Assembly: GCA_900757185.1 (NCBI GenBank)
Contig: CAAEMX010000029.1
Span: 1 to 64,000, forward strand
DNA: 64,000 nucleotides
DNA from: an uncultured Collinsella sp.
GTDB lineage: Bacteria > Actinomycetota > Coriobacteriia > Coriobacteriales > Coriobacteriaceae
Direction of reading: 5' to 3'
The notes beneath the pieces are model-generated. The model was not told the origin of the DNA, did not search any database, and saw nothing but the letters and a program-made list of their open reading frames with translations. This document shows, in pieces, positions 40,333 through 50,671 of the stretch; positions within the stretch are counted from its first letter, which is position 1; every line of letters starts with the position of its first letter. Position numbers and translations under genes: made by a program.

Positions 40333-41250
40333 CTACATCCAAGCAACCAACAAGGGCCGATCGCGCAGCAACGCGGTCGGCCCTTTACATTTGCCCAGAT
40401 AAAACCTGCCAAAATAAACCTGTCCCTTTTTGGTAGGTTGGTGGCGGTATTCGGCGATGATGAAGTCGATGTCGGTCTGAAGGGTATCGAGGTTTGCCAG
40501 GCGCTCTTTGTCGGCGGGGCGCGTGCGGTAGTAGTACGGCGTCATCTGGAACACCGCCTCGATGTCGGCCTGGGTCTGGAGCGTAATGTTCGCAGACACC
40601 CGCTGCGTTCCGACCAACTCGAGCTCGGTAGTCTTCGGCAGCTTCTCGTCGTTAAGGTATGGCGTGTCGTAGAGCACCTCCTTGAGCCCAAACAGATGAC
40701 GGGCACCCGGCACCACGGTATAGAGCGAGCCCTCGGGCGCCAGCACGCGGGCAAATTCGCGCTCGTTAAAGGGAGCGAAGAGCTCGGTCACCATATCGAA
40801 GGCGCCATCGGCCACGGGGATGTCCTTCATATTGGCCACAAAGTAGGTCGCATCGCCGCGCTTGGCGGCCAGGCGCACCATCTCCTTGCCCAGGTCGAAA
40901 CCGTAAGCATCCACGTCCGGCACCGCACCCATGGCGCTGGTGTAGTAGCCCTCGCCGCAGCAAATATCGAGCAAGGTCATGGGGCCGTTCGTAGACGCGG
41001 CACGTTCAGACACCCGCTCGCGCACCAGCTCGACCATCGCATCGCGTAACGGCGCATAGTATCCGCGGTTCAGAAAGTCACGACGGCTGCGCGCCTGCGA
41101 CTTGGGATCGCCCATGGAGTCGCCGCTCTTGGACGAGCGCAGCAGATACAGATAGCCCTCGCGCGCACGGTCAAATCGGTGTCCGCCCGCGCATGCAGCA
41201 CCGCGCTCGTCGTCCACCAACGGCTCATGGCAAACGGGACACAACAACAT
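40333..41250 (-). CDS. rlmA: 23S rRNA guanine-N1-methyltransferase with repeat-derived C-terminus
   Basis: This 305-residue protein opens with the RlmA zinc ribbon (CPVC, then C and H at about 20-24), has the DxxCGEGYYT SAM loop (about 95-104) and the family segment MTPYYYRTRP. It methylates G745/G748 of 23S rRNA. RlmA proteins are about 270 residues and normally end soon after this region. Here the frame continues from about residue 270 (HQPTKKGQVYFGRF) through the REP-like palindrome at 40404 and then through the terminator hairpin. The last 35 or so residues are therefore not native, and the original stop appears to have been lost when the repeat arrived. Confidence 0.87.
   Translation of the reverse strand: MLLCPVCHEPLVDDERGAACAGGHRFDRAREGYLYLLRSSKSGDSMGDPKSQARSRRDFLNRGYYAPLRDAMVELVRERVSERAASTNGPMTLLDICCGEGYYTSAMGAVPDVDAYGFDLGKEMVRLAAKRGDATYFVANMKDIPVADGAFDMVTELFAPFNEREFARVLAPEGSLYTVVPGARHLFGLKEVLYDTPYLNDEKLPKTTELELVGTQRVSANITLQTQADIEAVFQMTPYYYRTRPADKERLANLDTLQTDIDFIIAEYRHQPTKKGQVYFGRFYLGKCKGPTALLRDRPLLVAWM
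40352..40385. terminator. Terminator hairpin now inside the rlmA frame
   Basis: AAGGGCCGATCGCG (40352-40365) pairs with CGCGGTCGGCCCTT (40372-40385) with one G-T pair. It should end the rightward membrane-protein gene and also the leftward rlmA transcript, yet the extended rlmA frame reads through it. Confidence 0.8.
40404..40438. repeat. REP-like palindrome (CCTGCC type), third copy
   Basis: It is identical to the unit at 20199-20233 except for one base (TTGGTAGGT instead of TTGGCAGGT). It encodes residues PTKKGQVYFGRF of the rlmA reading frame. Confidence 0.88.
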
Positions 41251-41320
41251 GGCAACTCCTTAGCGCGGACAACACAACGCCCACCATTGTCGCACGCCTT
41301 CCCCACCTAGTCATAGAAGA

Positions 41321-41374
41321 GACAAGGAGTGTCCCCAGCTGCCGGCAGAAAAGGAACGTCCCTAAGTGCCGACT
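41321..41374. repeat. Diverged REP-like element upstream of the MATE gene
   Basis: It contains GGAGTGTCCCC and, 23 bp on, GGAACGTCCC, flanked by CAGCTGCCGGCAG and AAGTGCCGAC. The second half read in reverse is GGCACTTAGGGACGTTCC, the same core as the other palindromes with different, imperfect arms. Confidence 0.6.
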
Positions 41375-41441
41375 GGTTGCATTAGGAGTATCATCGTCTG
41401 CGCAAATAAGCACGAAAGAGCATATTAGAGATTGAGAGCGT

Positions 41442-42824
41442 ATGGCAGACACCGCATCTAAGCACATTGACATGACCACCGGCTCGCTATGGCGCAATAT
41501 TCCTCTGTTCGCCTTCCCCGTGGCCGCCACGAGCATCTTGGAGCAGCTGTCGAACCTCATCGCCACGGTCATCATCGGCAACTTCTCGGGCGACCAGGGA
41601 ACCCTCGCCATGGCGGCGGTCGGCTCCAATGTTCCGCTTACCAGTCTTATGCTCAACCTGTTTATTGGCATGTCGCTTGGCTCCAACGTGGTCATCGCCA
41701 ACGCTATCGGCCGCAACGATCAGAACATGGTCAAACGCGCCGTCCATACCTCGATTTTAATGGCGCTCGTGGGCTTTGTCGTCATTGCGCTGGGCGAGAT
41801 CTTTACCGAGCCCATGCTCGCCGCGCTCAACGTCCCTGACGAGACCATGCCGCTTGCATCGCTCTACCTGCGCGTCTTTTTGCTCAGCATGCCCTCGATC
41901 TTGCTCTACAACTTTGAGGCAGCAATCTTCCGCTCCGTCGGCATCACCCGCATGCCGCTGCAGGCGCTTGCCGTGTCCACCGTCCTCAACATTGGACTGG
42001 ACCTCATCTTTGTCCCCGTGCTCCACTGGGGTGTGGCGGGCGTCGCCATCGCCACCGCCATCGCCTACACCGTCAGCGCCGCCACACTCTTTGTCCACCT
42101 GCTCAAGACCGACTCCGTCGTCCGCGTCACCCCACGCGACTTAGGCTTAGACCCCGTCGCCCTCAAGCGCATCGTCAAGATCGGCCTGCCCGCCGGCATC
42201 CAAAGCGCCGTCTTTGCCGTCGCTAACATCATCATCCAGTCTGCCATCAACAGCCTGGGCACCGAGGTCATGGCGGCATCGAGCGCTGCCATGAGCCTGG
42301 AGTATGTGTGCTACAACCTACTCAACAGCTTTAGCCAGGCCTGCACCACCTTTGTGGGACAAAACCATGGTGCCCGCCAAATCGACCGCTGCACCAAAAC
42401 GCTCAAGGTCTGCCTGGTCGAAGGCGGTATCGTCGCGCTCACCACCATCGTCATCATCGTCGGTCTGGGGCGCGAGATTCTGTCGCTCTTTAACAGCGAC
42501 CCCAACATCGTCTCGATCGGCTATATCCGCGTGTGTTCGATCTTCCCGGCATACGCCTTTAGCATGTTCTACGAAAACATGTCCGGTTACCTGCGCGGCT
42601 TTGGCATCTCGCTCATGCCCGCCCTCATCACCATGATCTGCGTCTGCGGCATCCGCTTCTATTGGGTATTCTGCGTGTTCCCACACTTCCGCACCTTTGC
42701 GAACATCATGATGGTCTACCCCATCAGCCTGGGCACCACGGCGTTCTTTATGGTCGTGGCGGTATTGCTCTGCCACCCGGCACGCACCTACCGTCTAGCA
42801 CAAGCCAAAGCGACAGCCCGCTAA
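41442..42824 (+). CDS. MATE-family efflux transporter
   Basis: This 460-residue protein has about 12 membrane segments in two similar halves (MATE/NorM layout). GSLWRNIPLFAFPVAATSILEQL opens the first bundle, and NTLGxEVMAASSAAMSLEYV-like sequence (IINSLGTEVMAASSAA) the second. Such proteins export drugs, dyes or metabolites using H+ or Na+. The ribosome site is weak (GAGAG). The substrate is unknown. The convergent LysR gene ends 27 bp downstream but probably controls the EamA gene instead. Confidence 0.88.
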   Translation: MADTASKHIDMTTGSLWRNIPLFAFPVAATSILEQLSNLIATVIIGNFSGDQGTLAMAAVGSNVPLTSLMLNLFIGMSLGSNVVIANAIGRNDQNMVKRAVHTSILMALVGFVVIALGEIFTEPMLAALNVPDETMPLASLYLRVFLLSMPSILLYNFEAAIFRSVGITRMPLQALAVSTVLNIGLDLIFVPVLHWGVAGVAIATAIAYTVSAATLFVHLLKTDSVVRVTPRDLGLDPVALKRIVKIGLPAGIQSAVFAVANIIIQSAINSLGTEVMAASSAAMSLEYVCYNLLNSFSQACTTFVGQNHGARQIDRCTKTLKVCLVEGGIVALTTIVIIVGLGREILSLFNSDPNIVSIGYIRVCSIFPAYAFSMFYENMSGYLRGFGISLMPALITMICVCGIRFYWVFCVFPHFRTFANIMMVYPISLGTTAFFMVVAVLLCHPARTYRLAQAKATAR

Positions 42825-42851
42825 TCACCACTCTCAACGCCACGCCAATCA

Positions 42852-43718
42852 TTAATTGACAATATGCGAGCTCATATAGTCGATAAAGTGCCTCGTGGCG
42901 ACAGGCATGGTGTCCCAGCTGCGCCAGGCTGCAACCACGTCACGCGAGGGAGCGTGCACGATGGGACGCACGCGAATATCGGCCCTCATGCCCTCGACGG
43001 TACGGCGATACAGCATACTCACGCCTAGGCCCTCCTCCACCATCGCCATGATGGTGTAGTCGTCGGTCACCTCGCTCGTCACGTGCGGCGACAGCCCATG
43101 CGCCGCGAATGCATCGAGCACCAGGCTCTGTTCGCCCTCATCCAGCAGCACAAACGGCTCGGACGCCAGGTCGGCGAGCGTCACCTTTTCCTTTGCCGTC
43201 AGCGGATGCGCGGCCGGCAACAGTGCCACCAACTCATCGTGATAGACCACGCGCTTCTCGAGCCCAGCAGTAAATCCGCGTGCCGTAAAGCAAAAATCAA
43301 CCACGCCATCGTGCACCCACTGGGCATTGCGCGTGTAATCGCCCTGTTTGAGCGTAAAGCGTACACCCGGATGCAGGGCACCAAAGTCGCGGATCACGCG
43401 CGGCAACACGGTGCGGCTCACGTTGGTAAACGTTGCGATACGAATATCAGTCGAGGAGAGTCCCAGCAATTCCTGGCGCTTGCCCTCAAGCTCGGCCTCG
43501 GCAGTTACAATCTGGCGCAGATACGGCAGGTACTGCTTGCCGTCGCGCGTAAGCGAAACGCCCTGCTTGCCGCGCTCGATAAGCGTGGTGCCCAGCTCGC
43601 GCTCGAGCGCCTTGACGGCCTGGCTCACCGCACTTTGCGTATAGCCTAGCTCGTCGGCCGCGCCCTTAAGACTGCCGCAATCGACCACCATACATACAAT
43701 CTGATATCGCGATGCCAT
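42852..43718 (-). CDS. LysR-family transcriptional regulator
   Basis: This 288-residue protein has an HTH at about 1-60 (DELGYTQSAVSQAVKALERE) and an effector domain to the end. DDYTIMAMVEEGLGVSML matches the same position of the regulator at 3185. It is divergent from the EamA gene at 43877 and most likely its regulator. The ligand is unknown. Confidence 0.88.
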   Translation of the reverse strand: MASRYQIVCMVVDCGSLKGAADELGYTQSAVSQAVKALERELGTTLIERGKQGVSLTRDGKQYLPYLRQIVTAEAELEGKRQELLGLSSTDIRIATFTNVSRTVLPRVIRDFGALHPGVRFTLKQGDYTRNAQWVHDGVVDFCFTARGFTAGLEKRVVYHDELVALLPAAHPLTAKEKVTLADLASEPFVLLDEGEQSLVLDAFAAHGLSPHVTSEVTDDYTIMAMVEEGLGVSMLYRRTVEGMRADIRVRPIVHAPSRDVVAAWRSWDTMPVATRHFIDYMSSHIVN

Positions 43719-43876
43719 CGTGCCTCCACATCGGTGTAGCCGTAAAACGTTTTGCCAGGGCTTTTTCTACCTACATTAGTATTGCTTAATCATACTGAAG
43801 ATACATTCGCTTTACTACATCAAAATCTGGGAGCAGAATCCTTTTTGCGAAACCGTTCTGTAACAAAAGGAGTCCC

Positions 43877-44779
43877 ATGGATCGCAAAAAAGCAATCGCG
43901 CTCTCGTTTTCCGTTCCCGTCGCATGGGGCTTTTCGTACCCCCTCATGAAGATCGGCATGGACAGCATGAACGCCACGAGCATCGTTGCGCTGCGCTGCA
44001 TCATCGCCTTTGTGGCCTGCCTGCTGCTCTTCCACAAGCACGCGCTGCGCATCAACCGCGACCTCATGGTTCGCGCCGCCATCATCGGCGCCATCATGGC
44101 AACCGAGCTCACCTGCATGTGCTTGGGCTCCAGCCTTACCTCCGCCTCCACCGCCGGCTTTTTGCAGAGCCTGACGGTCGTGATCGTGCCGTTTGTCAAC
44201 GCCGCCCTGCTGCGCCGCGCCCCCGAGCGCAAAGTTCTCGTCGGCACCGCCATCGTCACCTGTGGCATGCTGCTGCTCTCGGGCGCCGACTTCACCAGCC
44301 TGAACCCGGGCGCGCTCATCATGTTGCTCTCGGCCTTTATCTATGCCGGCCATATCATTGTGGCGAAGCGCTTTGTCGAAGATGTCGACCCGCTGGCCCT
44401 GGGCGTTTGGCAGCTTGGCTTCGGCGGCTTATTCTCGGGTATCGCCGCATTCACCTTTGGCGGTTTCACGCTTCCCGGCACGCCGGGCGAGGTCGTGGTC
44501 GTCGTCGCACTCGCGCTCATCTGCTCTGCCTACGGCTTTATCACCCAAACGCTCGCGCAGCCCCACGTGCCCGCCGAGACCACAGGCTTTGCCTTCTCGC
44601 TCGAGCCGGTCTGCTCCGCTGTCTTCTCGTTCTTCCTGGTCGGCGAGGTCCTGAGCCCCATCGCCTTCTTTGGCGCCGCCCTCATCCTCACCGGCGTCAT
44701 GGTGGCAACCGTCGAGCTCCCGCGTCTTCGTGCACACGGGCACGCTCGCATGGCAGGAGCGCCCGAGCGCGTCTCGTAG
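43877..44779 (+). CDS. EamA/DMT-family transporter
   Basis: This 300-residue protein has ten predicted membrane helices in two EamA repeats. PVAWGFSYPLMKIGMDSM is the usual start of the first repeat, and AETTGFAFSLEPVCSAVFSF the conserved end of the second. The ribosome site is AAAAGGAG. Substrate specificity is unknown. With its divergent LysR gene it repeats the arrangement at 3185-5072, although the two transporters themselves are not close copies. Confidence 0.87.
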   Translation: MDRKKAIALSFSVPVAWGFSYPLMKIGMDSMNATSIVALRCIIAFVACLLLFHKHALRINRDLMVRAAIIGAIMATELTCMCLGSSLTSASTAGFLQSLTVVIVPFVNAALLRRAPERKVLVGTAIVTCGMLLLSGADFTSLNPGALIMLLSAFIYAGHIIVAKRFVEDVDPLALGVWQLGFGGLFSGIAAFTFGGFTLPGTPGEVVVVVALALICSAYGFITQTLAQPHVPAETTGFAFSLEPVCSAVFSFFLVGEVLSPIAFFGAALILTGVMVATVELPRLRAHGHARMAGAPERVS

Positions 44780-44867
44780 ACCCCACTCCTTATACAGCCG
44801 CGGCATAAAGGCAACCGGTGCGCCTTTATAATAGATGCCAACAGAGCATCTGACGTAAAGGAGCCCC

Positions 44868-45593
44868 ATGGACGCCGCGACCCGCGACCGCAACATAGCA
44901 ACTTGGTTGGGCGATGCGCCGCAGCCGGTACGCGACACGACGAACCAGCTGCTCGAGCGCATCGCCCTTTTGCGTGCCGAGCAGACCATCTACCCGGCAC
45001 AAGACGACATCCTCAATGCCCTCGCCTACACGCCGGCCGACCAGGTCAAGGTTGTCATCTTGGGTCAGGACCCCTATCACGGACCCAACCAGGCCATGGG
45101 GCTGTCGTTCTCGGTCCCCGCGTCGCAAACCAAGTTACCGCCGAGCCTGCGCAACATCTATAAGGAACTCAACGCCGATCTGGGCTGCCCCATTCCCGCC
45201 ACGGGAGACCTAACCCCATGGGCACAGCAGGGCGTCTTGCTCCTCAACACTACGCTCACCGTGCGTGAGCATGCCGCGAATTCGCACGCCAAGCTGGGCT
45301 GGAGCACACTCACCGACTACGTTATCGAACGCTGCTGCCAGCTGCCCCAGCCGGTCGTCTTTTTGGCATGGGGACGCTTTGCCCAGCAAATGGTTGAGGG
45401 CAAGCTCGACGCGATCGGCGCGGGCAAGGCAACCGGCAAGTTCTGCCTGGCCTCTACGCACCCCTCGCCGCTTTCGGCCAACCGTGCCACGGCAGAACTC
45501 CCCGCCTTTATAGGGTCGCGCCCCTTCTCCGCTGCCAATCGGCTACTCGAACAGCACGGCTCGACCCCCGTCAACTGGACTTGCCTCGGCTAA
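44868..45593 (+). CDS. ung: Uracil-DNA glycosylase, family 1
   Basis: This 241-residue enzyme removes uracil from DNA as the first step of base excision repair. The water-activating motif is GQDPYHG (about 64-70) and the minor-groove loop is STHPSPLSA (about 192-200). Uracil-pocket residues lie in LLNTTLTVREHAANSH. Length and order are normal for UDG family 1. AAAGGAG sits before ATG 44868. It is a single gene ended by the hairpin at 45609. Confidence 0.95.
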   Translation: MDAATRDRNIATWLGDAPQPVRDTTNQLLERIALLRAEQTIYPAQDDILNALAYTPADQVKVVILGQDPYHGPNQAMGLSFSVPASQTKLPPSLRNIYKELNADLGCPIPATGDLTPWAQQGVLLLNTTLTVREHAANSHAKLGWSTLTDYVIERCCQLPQPVVFLAWGRFAQQMVEGKLDAIGAGKATGKFCLASTHPSPLSANRATAELPAFIGSRPFSAANRLLEQHGSTPVNWTCLG

Positions 45594-45608
45594 AAACCGA
45601 TACATCAA

Positions 45609-45642
45609 AAACGCGCCCGACGGCTTTCCATCGGGCGCGTTT
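45609..45642. terminator. Terminator between convergent ung and SDR genes
   Basis: AAACGCGCCCGA (45609-45620) pairs with TCGGGCGCGTTT (45631-45642). The A and T flanks let it work in both directions. Confidence 0.85.
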
Positions 45643-45643
45643 C

Positions 45644-46324
45644 CTATTCGGGCCAAATAAATTGTGTGCGGCCGGCCTCGCCGCCATCGATCAGCAGGCT
45701 CTGCCCGGTCATAAACCGGTTGGTCACGCCCACAAAGTAGATCCACTCGGCGATCTCTTGGGCGGTGGCCCAGCGCTTAAGCGGCGTGAGCTCCATAATC
45801 TGGTTCCACAGGCGCTCGTCTTCCATCACGCAACGGTTGAGCGGCGTGATAACGCCGCCCGGGTCCACACTGTTGGCGATGGCCTGCGGTGCCAGGCGGT
45901 TTGCAAGGTTCTTGGTGTAGGCGATAACGCCGCCCTTGCTGGCGGCATAGGCGGGAAACTCCGATCCCGTATGTCCGCTCGCGGACCCCACATTGACCAC
46001 GGATTTGATAGTCGGCGCCGGCTTGGCGGCAAGCCCCTCTCCCACAAAGGCGTAGCGCTCGGTCACGTTGATGGTGCCACACAGGTTGGCGGCGATATCG
46101 TCGGCCGAATCCTGCGCACCGGCAACGTTTACGATTACCTGGGGTTCAAGGTTAACTGGAAACGAGTCCGGCTCGCGGACATCAACGATCAGATGGCGGT
46201 AGCGCTCGTGTTCGATCGCCGCCGGCAGCAGATCAAAGCCCACGACCTCGTGACCCTCGTCCAAAAAGCGCTGCACGCACGCGGCTCCGATACCACCCGA
46301 AGCACCCGTGATCAAAACCCGCAT
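45644..46324 (-). CDS. Short-chain dehydrogenase/reductase
   Basis: This 226-residue Rossmann enzyme has the NAD(P) loop TGASGGIGA (about 6-14), NVAGA, the catalytic Ser in NVGSASG, and YAASK (Tyr/Lys). The acidic residue after strand 2 (VVGFDLLP) suggests NAD preference. The substrate is unknown. It begins 9 nt after the YhhQ-type transporter gene and is probably in its operon, although a functional link between the two is not obvious. Confidence 0.87.
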   Translation of the reverse strand: MRVLITGASGGIGAACVQRFLDEGHEVVGFDLLPAAIEHERYRHLIVDVREPDSFPVNLEPQVIVNVAGAQDSADDIAANLCGTINVTERYAFVGEGLAAKPAPTIKSVVNVGSASGHTGSEFPAYAASKGGVIAYTKNLANRLAPQAIANSVDPGGVITPLNRCVMEDERLWNQIMELTPLKRWATAQEIAEWIYFVGVTNRFMTGQSLLIDGGEAGRTQFIWPE

Positions 46325-46333
46325 ATCTGCTCC

Positions 46334-47056
46334 TTAGGCGGTTGCGTGGCGCTCGAGGTACTCAGCACCCACATTCTCGCGCTCCCAGCCACGCACGACC
46401 TTGTAGCCCACGGGGCTCAGGAAGACCTCGCACAGCAGCTCGGCAACAGCGCCGGTCAGCGAGCACATAAGAACCTGCACCCAGGTCCAACCAAAGAACG
46501 TGTGGCTCACCACGATGGCAAAGACCAGGTTGTCGATAAACTGGCCAACGCCTGTAGACACATAGGAGCGGAAGGCAAAGCTCGCAAAGTTATTCTTTTT
46601 GAGCATACGGCCGAGCGACTGGTTGAGCGTGGAGTTAACCACGGCAGAAACGAGCATTGCCAGCGAAGATCCAAACACCACGTACCAGGTGCCGCCGATG
46701 GTGGCGTTAAGGGCGGTGTTGACCTCGATCATGCCCGTGTCATAGTAGGCGCCCCACATGCCGGGCGTGAGCGAGCATGCCCAAAAGCACAGGCTCACAG
46801 CCAGGTTGACCAGCAGCGCGAGGATAGAGATTTTGATGGATGCCTTAGCGCCAAAGCGCTTGCAGATCATGTCCTGGCACAAAAACGAAACCCAGCTCAC
46901 CACAAAGCCGCAATCGAGTGCCAGATACGGCAGGCTGATGAGCTCTTTGTTGGCCAGCAGGTTCATCATGATGACGCTCACGAAAAACAGCGAAACCGTT
47001 GCCGCGGGAATGCTCCGCAACAGGACCTTATAGTCCTCCATGACCTTCTTGATCAT
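46334..47056 (-). CDS. VUT-family (YhhQ/QueT-like) queuosine precursor transporter
   Basis: This 240-residue membrane protein has six or seven helices. Family signatures are DCGFVVSWVSFLCQDM near residue 50 and GxFIDNLVFAIVVSHTFFGW (here QFIDNLVFAIVV) near 170. YhhQ imports preQ0/preQ1 for the tRNA base queuosine. The start follows AAAGGAG. On the minus strand a TATCAT -10 and a leader with a GAGCAG/CTGCTC stem precede it. I could not match that leader to a known preQ1 riboswitch class. Confidence 0.85.
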   Translation of the reverse strand: MIKKVMEDYKVLLRSIPAATVSLFFVSVIMMNLLANKELISLPYLALDCGFVVSWVSFLCQDMICKRFGAKASIKISILALLVNLAVSLCFWACSLTPGMWGAYYDTGMIEVNTALNATIGGTWYVVFGSSLAMLVSAVVNSTLNQSLGRMLKKNNFASFAFRSYVSTGVGQFIDNLVFAIVVSHTFFGWTWVQVLMCSLTGAVAELLCEVFLSPVGYKVVRGWERENVGAEYLERHATA

Positions 47057-47212
47057 TGTGTACTCCTTTGGTTTTAGGTTTAACGAGCAGGATATCGGAC
47101 CCGAACTGCTCGGACGCCCCGGTCTTGAGACGACGGTGGGTATGATAGCCGCTCACACGGCATCAGGCAAGCAACCGGCGCGGCAGCCCCGCAGGTCCAC
47201 CGCGCCGATGCG

Positions 47213-48826
<1,614 letters not shown>

Positions 48827-48963
48827 GCGGATCCTTTCTTGCATTGAGTGCATTACGTCGTTGTAACCGCACTATTGTAGCCGCGAAATCCCGCCATAGG
48901 GCACCTATCAGGACAAATTCATTAGCCGAGCTCGCTGTGCACCGGGCCGCTGCCTCAAAGACT

Positions 48964-49260
48964 GTCTCGATCTGTAACAGCAAGACGGGTTTTGAGCCCC
49001 TACCTGTTACAGATCGAGACAAACTGGCAGGCCCGCCGGCACAATCTCAATCTGTAACATCTAGCCGCCCAAATCAGGTCTAACTGTTACAAATCGAGAT
49101 AAACAGGAAGGCAGGGAGCCAATGTCTCAATCTGTAACATCTAGCCGCGCAAATCGACTCTTACTGTTACAGATTGAGACAAATAAGCAGGCGGGCAAAT
49201 AAGATCTCGATCTGTAACAGCAGGCGACCCAAAACGGACCTAGGTGTTACAGATTGAGAT
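48964..49260. repeat. Array of four 57-bp palindromes in exact 80-bp register
   Basis: The units start at 48964, 49044, 49124 and 49204 and each is exactly 57 bp. Arms are GTCTCGATCTGTAACAG-like on the left and CTGTTACAGATCGAGAC-like on the right. Units 1 and 3 are perfect, unit 2 has two mismatches, unit 4 one. The 23-25-bp loops vary but keep a central CAAAAC/CAAATC. The three 23-bp spacers vary but share AAAxxxGxAGGC. It lies between prfC and a GntR-ABC operon. It is not a CRISPR array: the repeats are long, palindromic and diverged, and no cas gene is present. Confidence 0.95.
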
Positions 49261-49324
49261 TGTTTTGGGGCAAGCGCGGCACTGGCGGACTATTCCACAT
49301 TTAGCTCTTGCGTAACTGTGCATA

Positions 49325-49358
49325 GTGTATATATACTGTGCTTACCGGTTATATACAC
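49325..49358 (+). promoter_or_regulatory. GntR (YtrA-type) operator and promoter
   Basis: GTGTATATA (49325-49333) and TATATACAC (49350-49358) form a perfect 9-bp inverted repeat with a 16-bp centre, 27 bp before the GntR start. TATATACT at its left arm can serve as a -10. YtrA-type regulators commonly repress their own operon through such sites. Confidence 0.75.
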
Positions 49359-49385
49359 GTGTAGCCCATCAGCTAAGGAGCCGCT

Positions 49386-49766
49386 GTGGACATCATCCTA
49401 TCCAATTCGAGCGACAAGCCCATCTACGAGCAAATAGCCTCGCAAGTCAAAGCTCAGATCCTTTCGGGCACGCTCGCGGCGGGAGCCAAACTCCCCAGTA
49501 TCCGTGCACTCGCGAGCGATCTTGGCGTGAGTGTCATCACCACCAAGCGCGCCTACGCCGACCTGGAGCAACTCGGCTTCATCTGCACCGTGCAGGGCAA
49601 GGGCTGTTTTGTCGCCGAGGGCAACCAGGAGCTCTTGCGCGAAAACCAGCTCTGCCATATCGAAGAACTGCTTGCGAAAGCGGCGAGCCAAGCCGAAGCC
49701 CTGGGCGTTACGCGCGACAAGCTGCACGAGATGCTCGACCTGGTAGCCCCCGAAACCATGCAGTAG
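49386..49766 (+). CDS. GntR-family regulator, YtrA subfamily
   Basis: This 126-residue protein uses GTG 49386 with CTAAGGAG upstream. Residues about 10-75 are the GntR winged helix (PIYEQIASQVKAQILSGTL, then LPSIRALASDLGVSVITTKR). The remaining 50 residues form the short helical dimerisation tail of the YtrA group, which lacks a ligand-binding domain. It heads a three-gene operon with an ABC ATPase and permease and probably represses it through the operator at 49325. Confidence 0.92.
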   Translation: MDIILSNSSDKPIYEQIASQVKAQILSGTLAAGAKLPSIRALASDLGVSVITTKRAYADLEQLGFICTVQGKGCFVAEGNQELLRENQLCHIEELLAKAASQAEALGVTRDKLHEMLDLVAPETMQ

Positions 49767-49789
49767 CCATCTGCAAGAAAGGCTATACC

Positions 49790-50671
49790 ATGCAAAACCT
49801 TTTAGAACTCAAAGGCATCTCACGCCGTGTGAGCGACCGTTTTTCGTTGCGAGTGGTCACACTCGCCGTGGAGCCCGGCCAGATCGTTGGCTTTGTGGGC
49901 GCAAATGGCGCCGGCAAGACGACGACCATTCGCGCCGCGCTTGGGCTTATAAAGCTCGATGCCGGCGAGGTGCATCTGCTTGGACAGCGCTGCGACGCCA
50001 ACGCGCCCGACGAGACGCAGCGCCACCTGCGCTCCCGCATCGGGCTTGTCCTGGACACGTGTCCCTTCCCCTCCACGCTCAAGGTGGGCCAGGTCGAGAG
50101 GCTCGTAGGCCCGGCATACCCCACGTGGAGCTGCGAAACGTTCGCCGGATTCATCGACCGATTTGGCCTCGATCCCAAGACGAAGGTCAAGGACCTCTCC
50201 CGCGGCATGGGCATGAAGCTGCAGCTCGCCTGTGCGCTCAGTCACAATGCTAAGCTGCTCGTTTTGGACGAAGCCACCGCGGGCCTCGATCCCATGGCGC
50301 GCGAGGAACTGCTCGACGAGTTGCTTGCCTTTGTCGCCGACGGCCAGCACAGCGTGCTGCTCTCAAGCCACATTACATCCGACCTCGATCGCACTGCCGA
50401 CCGCGTCATCTGCATCGATAACGGCTCGATTGTGTTTGACCTGCCGCGCGAGGACATTACCGACCGAGCCGGCATCGCCCACTGCACCCAAGCACAGGCG
50501 TCCGAGCTCATGGCTTGCGTCGAAGGCGCCCGTGCCGCCCACCACGCCTATAGCGTGGACGTGCTCGTGCCCAACCGTCGCGAGGCGCTCGAGGCCTTCC
50601 CCGAGATTCCCTGCGACCGGGCAACAATTGATGACTATCTTCGCCTCATGCTGAAAGGGGCTTCGAAATGA
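49790..50671 (+). CDS. ABC transporter ATP-binding protein
   Basis: This 293-residue protein starts at ATG 49790 after AGAAAGG. Walker A is GANGAGKTTT, the signature LSRGMGMKLQLA (a variant of LSGGQ), and Walker B LLVLDEATAGLDP. The C-terminal 70 residues resemble those of YtrB/BcrA-like exporter ATPases. It overlaps the permease gene by 4 nt. Exporters of this type, under a YtrA regulator, usually answer cell-wall-active peptides. The substrate here is unknown. Confidence 0.9.
   Translation: MQNLLELKGISRRVSDRFSLRVVTLAVEPGQIVGFVGANGAGKTTTIRAALGLIKLDAGEVHLLGQRCDANAPDETQRHLRSRIGLVLDTCPFPSTLKVGQVERLVGPAYPTWSCETFAGFIDRFGLDPKTKVKDLSRGMGMKLQLACALSHNAKLLVLDEATAGLDPMAREELLDELLAFVADGQHSVLLSSHITSDLDRTADRVICIDNGSIVFDLPREDITDRAGIAHCTQAQASELMACVEGARAAHHAYSVDVLVPNRREALEAFPEIPCDRATIDDYLRLMLKGASK

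Noticed and set aside
47057..47140. preQ1 riboswitch before the YhhQ-type transporter
   Set aside because: A GAGCAG/CTGCTC stem and an A-rich tail are present, but the conserved preQ1 core could not be aligned.
48964..49260. CRISPR array
   Set aside because: Repeats are 57-bp palindromes with diverged loops, only four units exist, and no cas genes are present.
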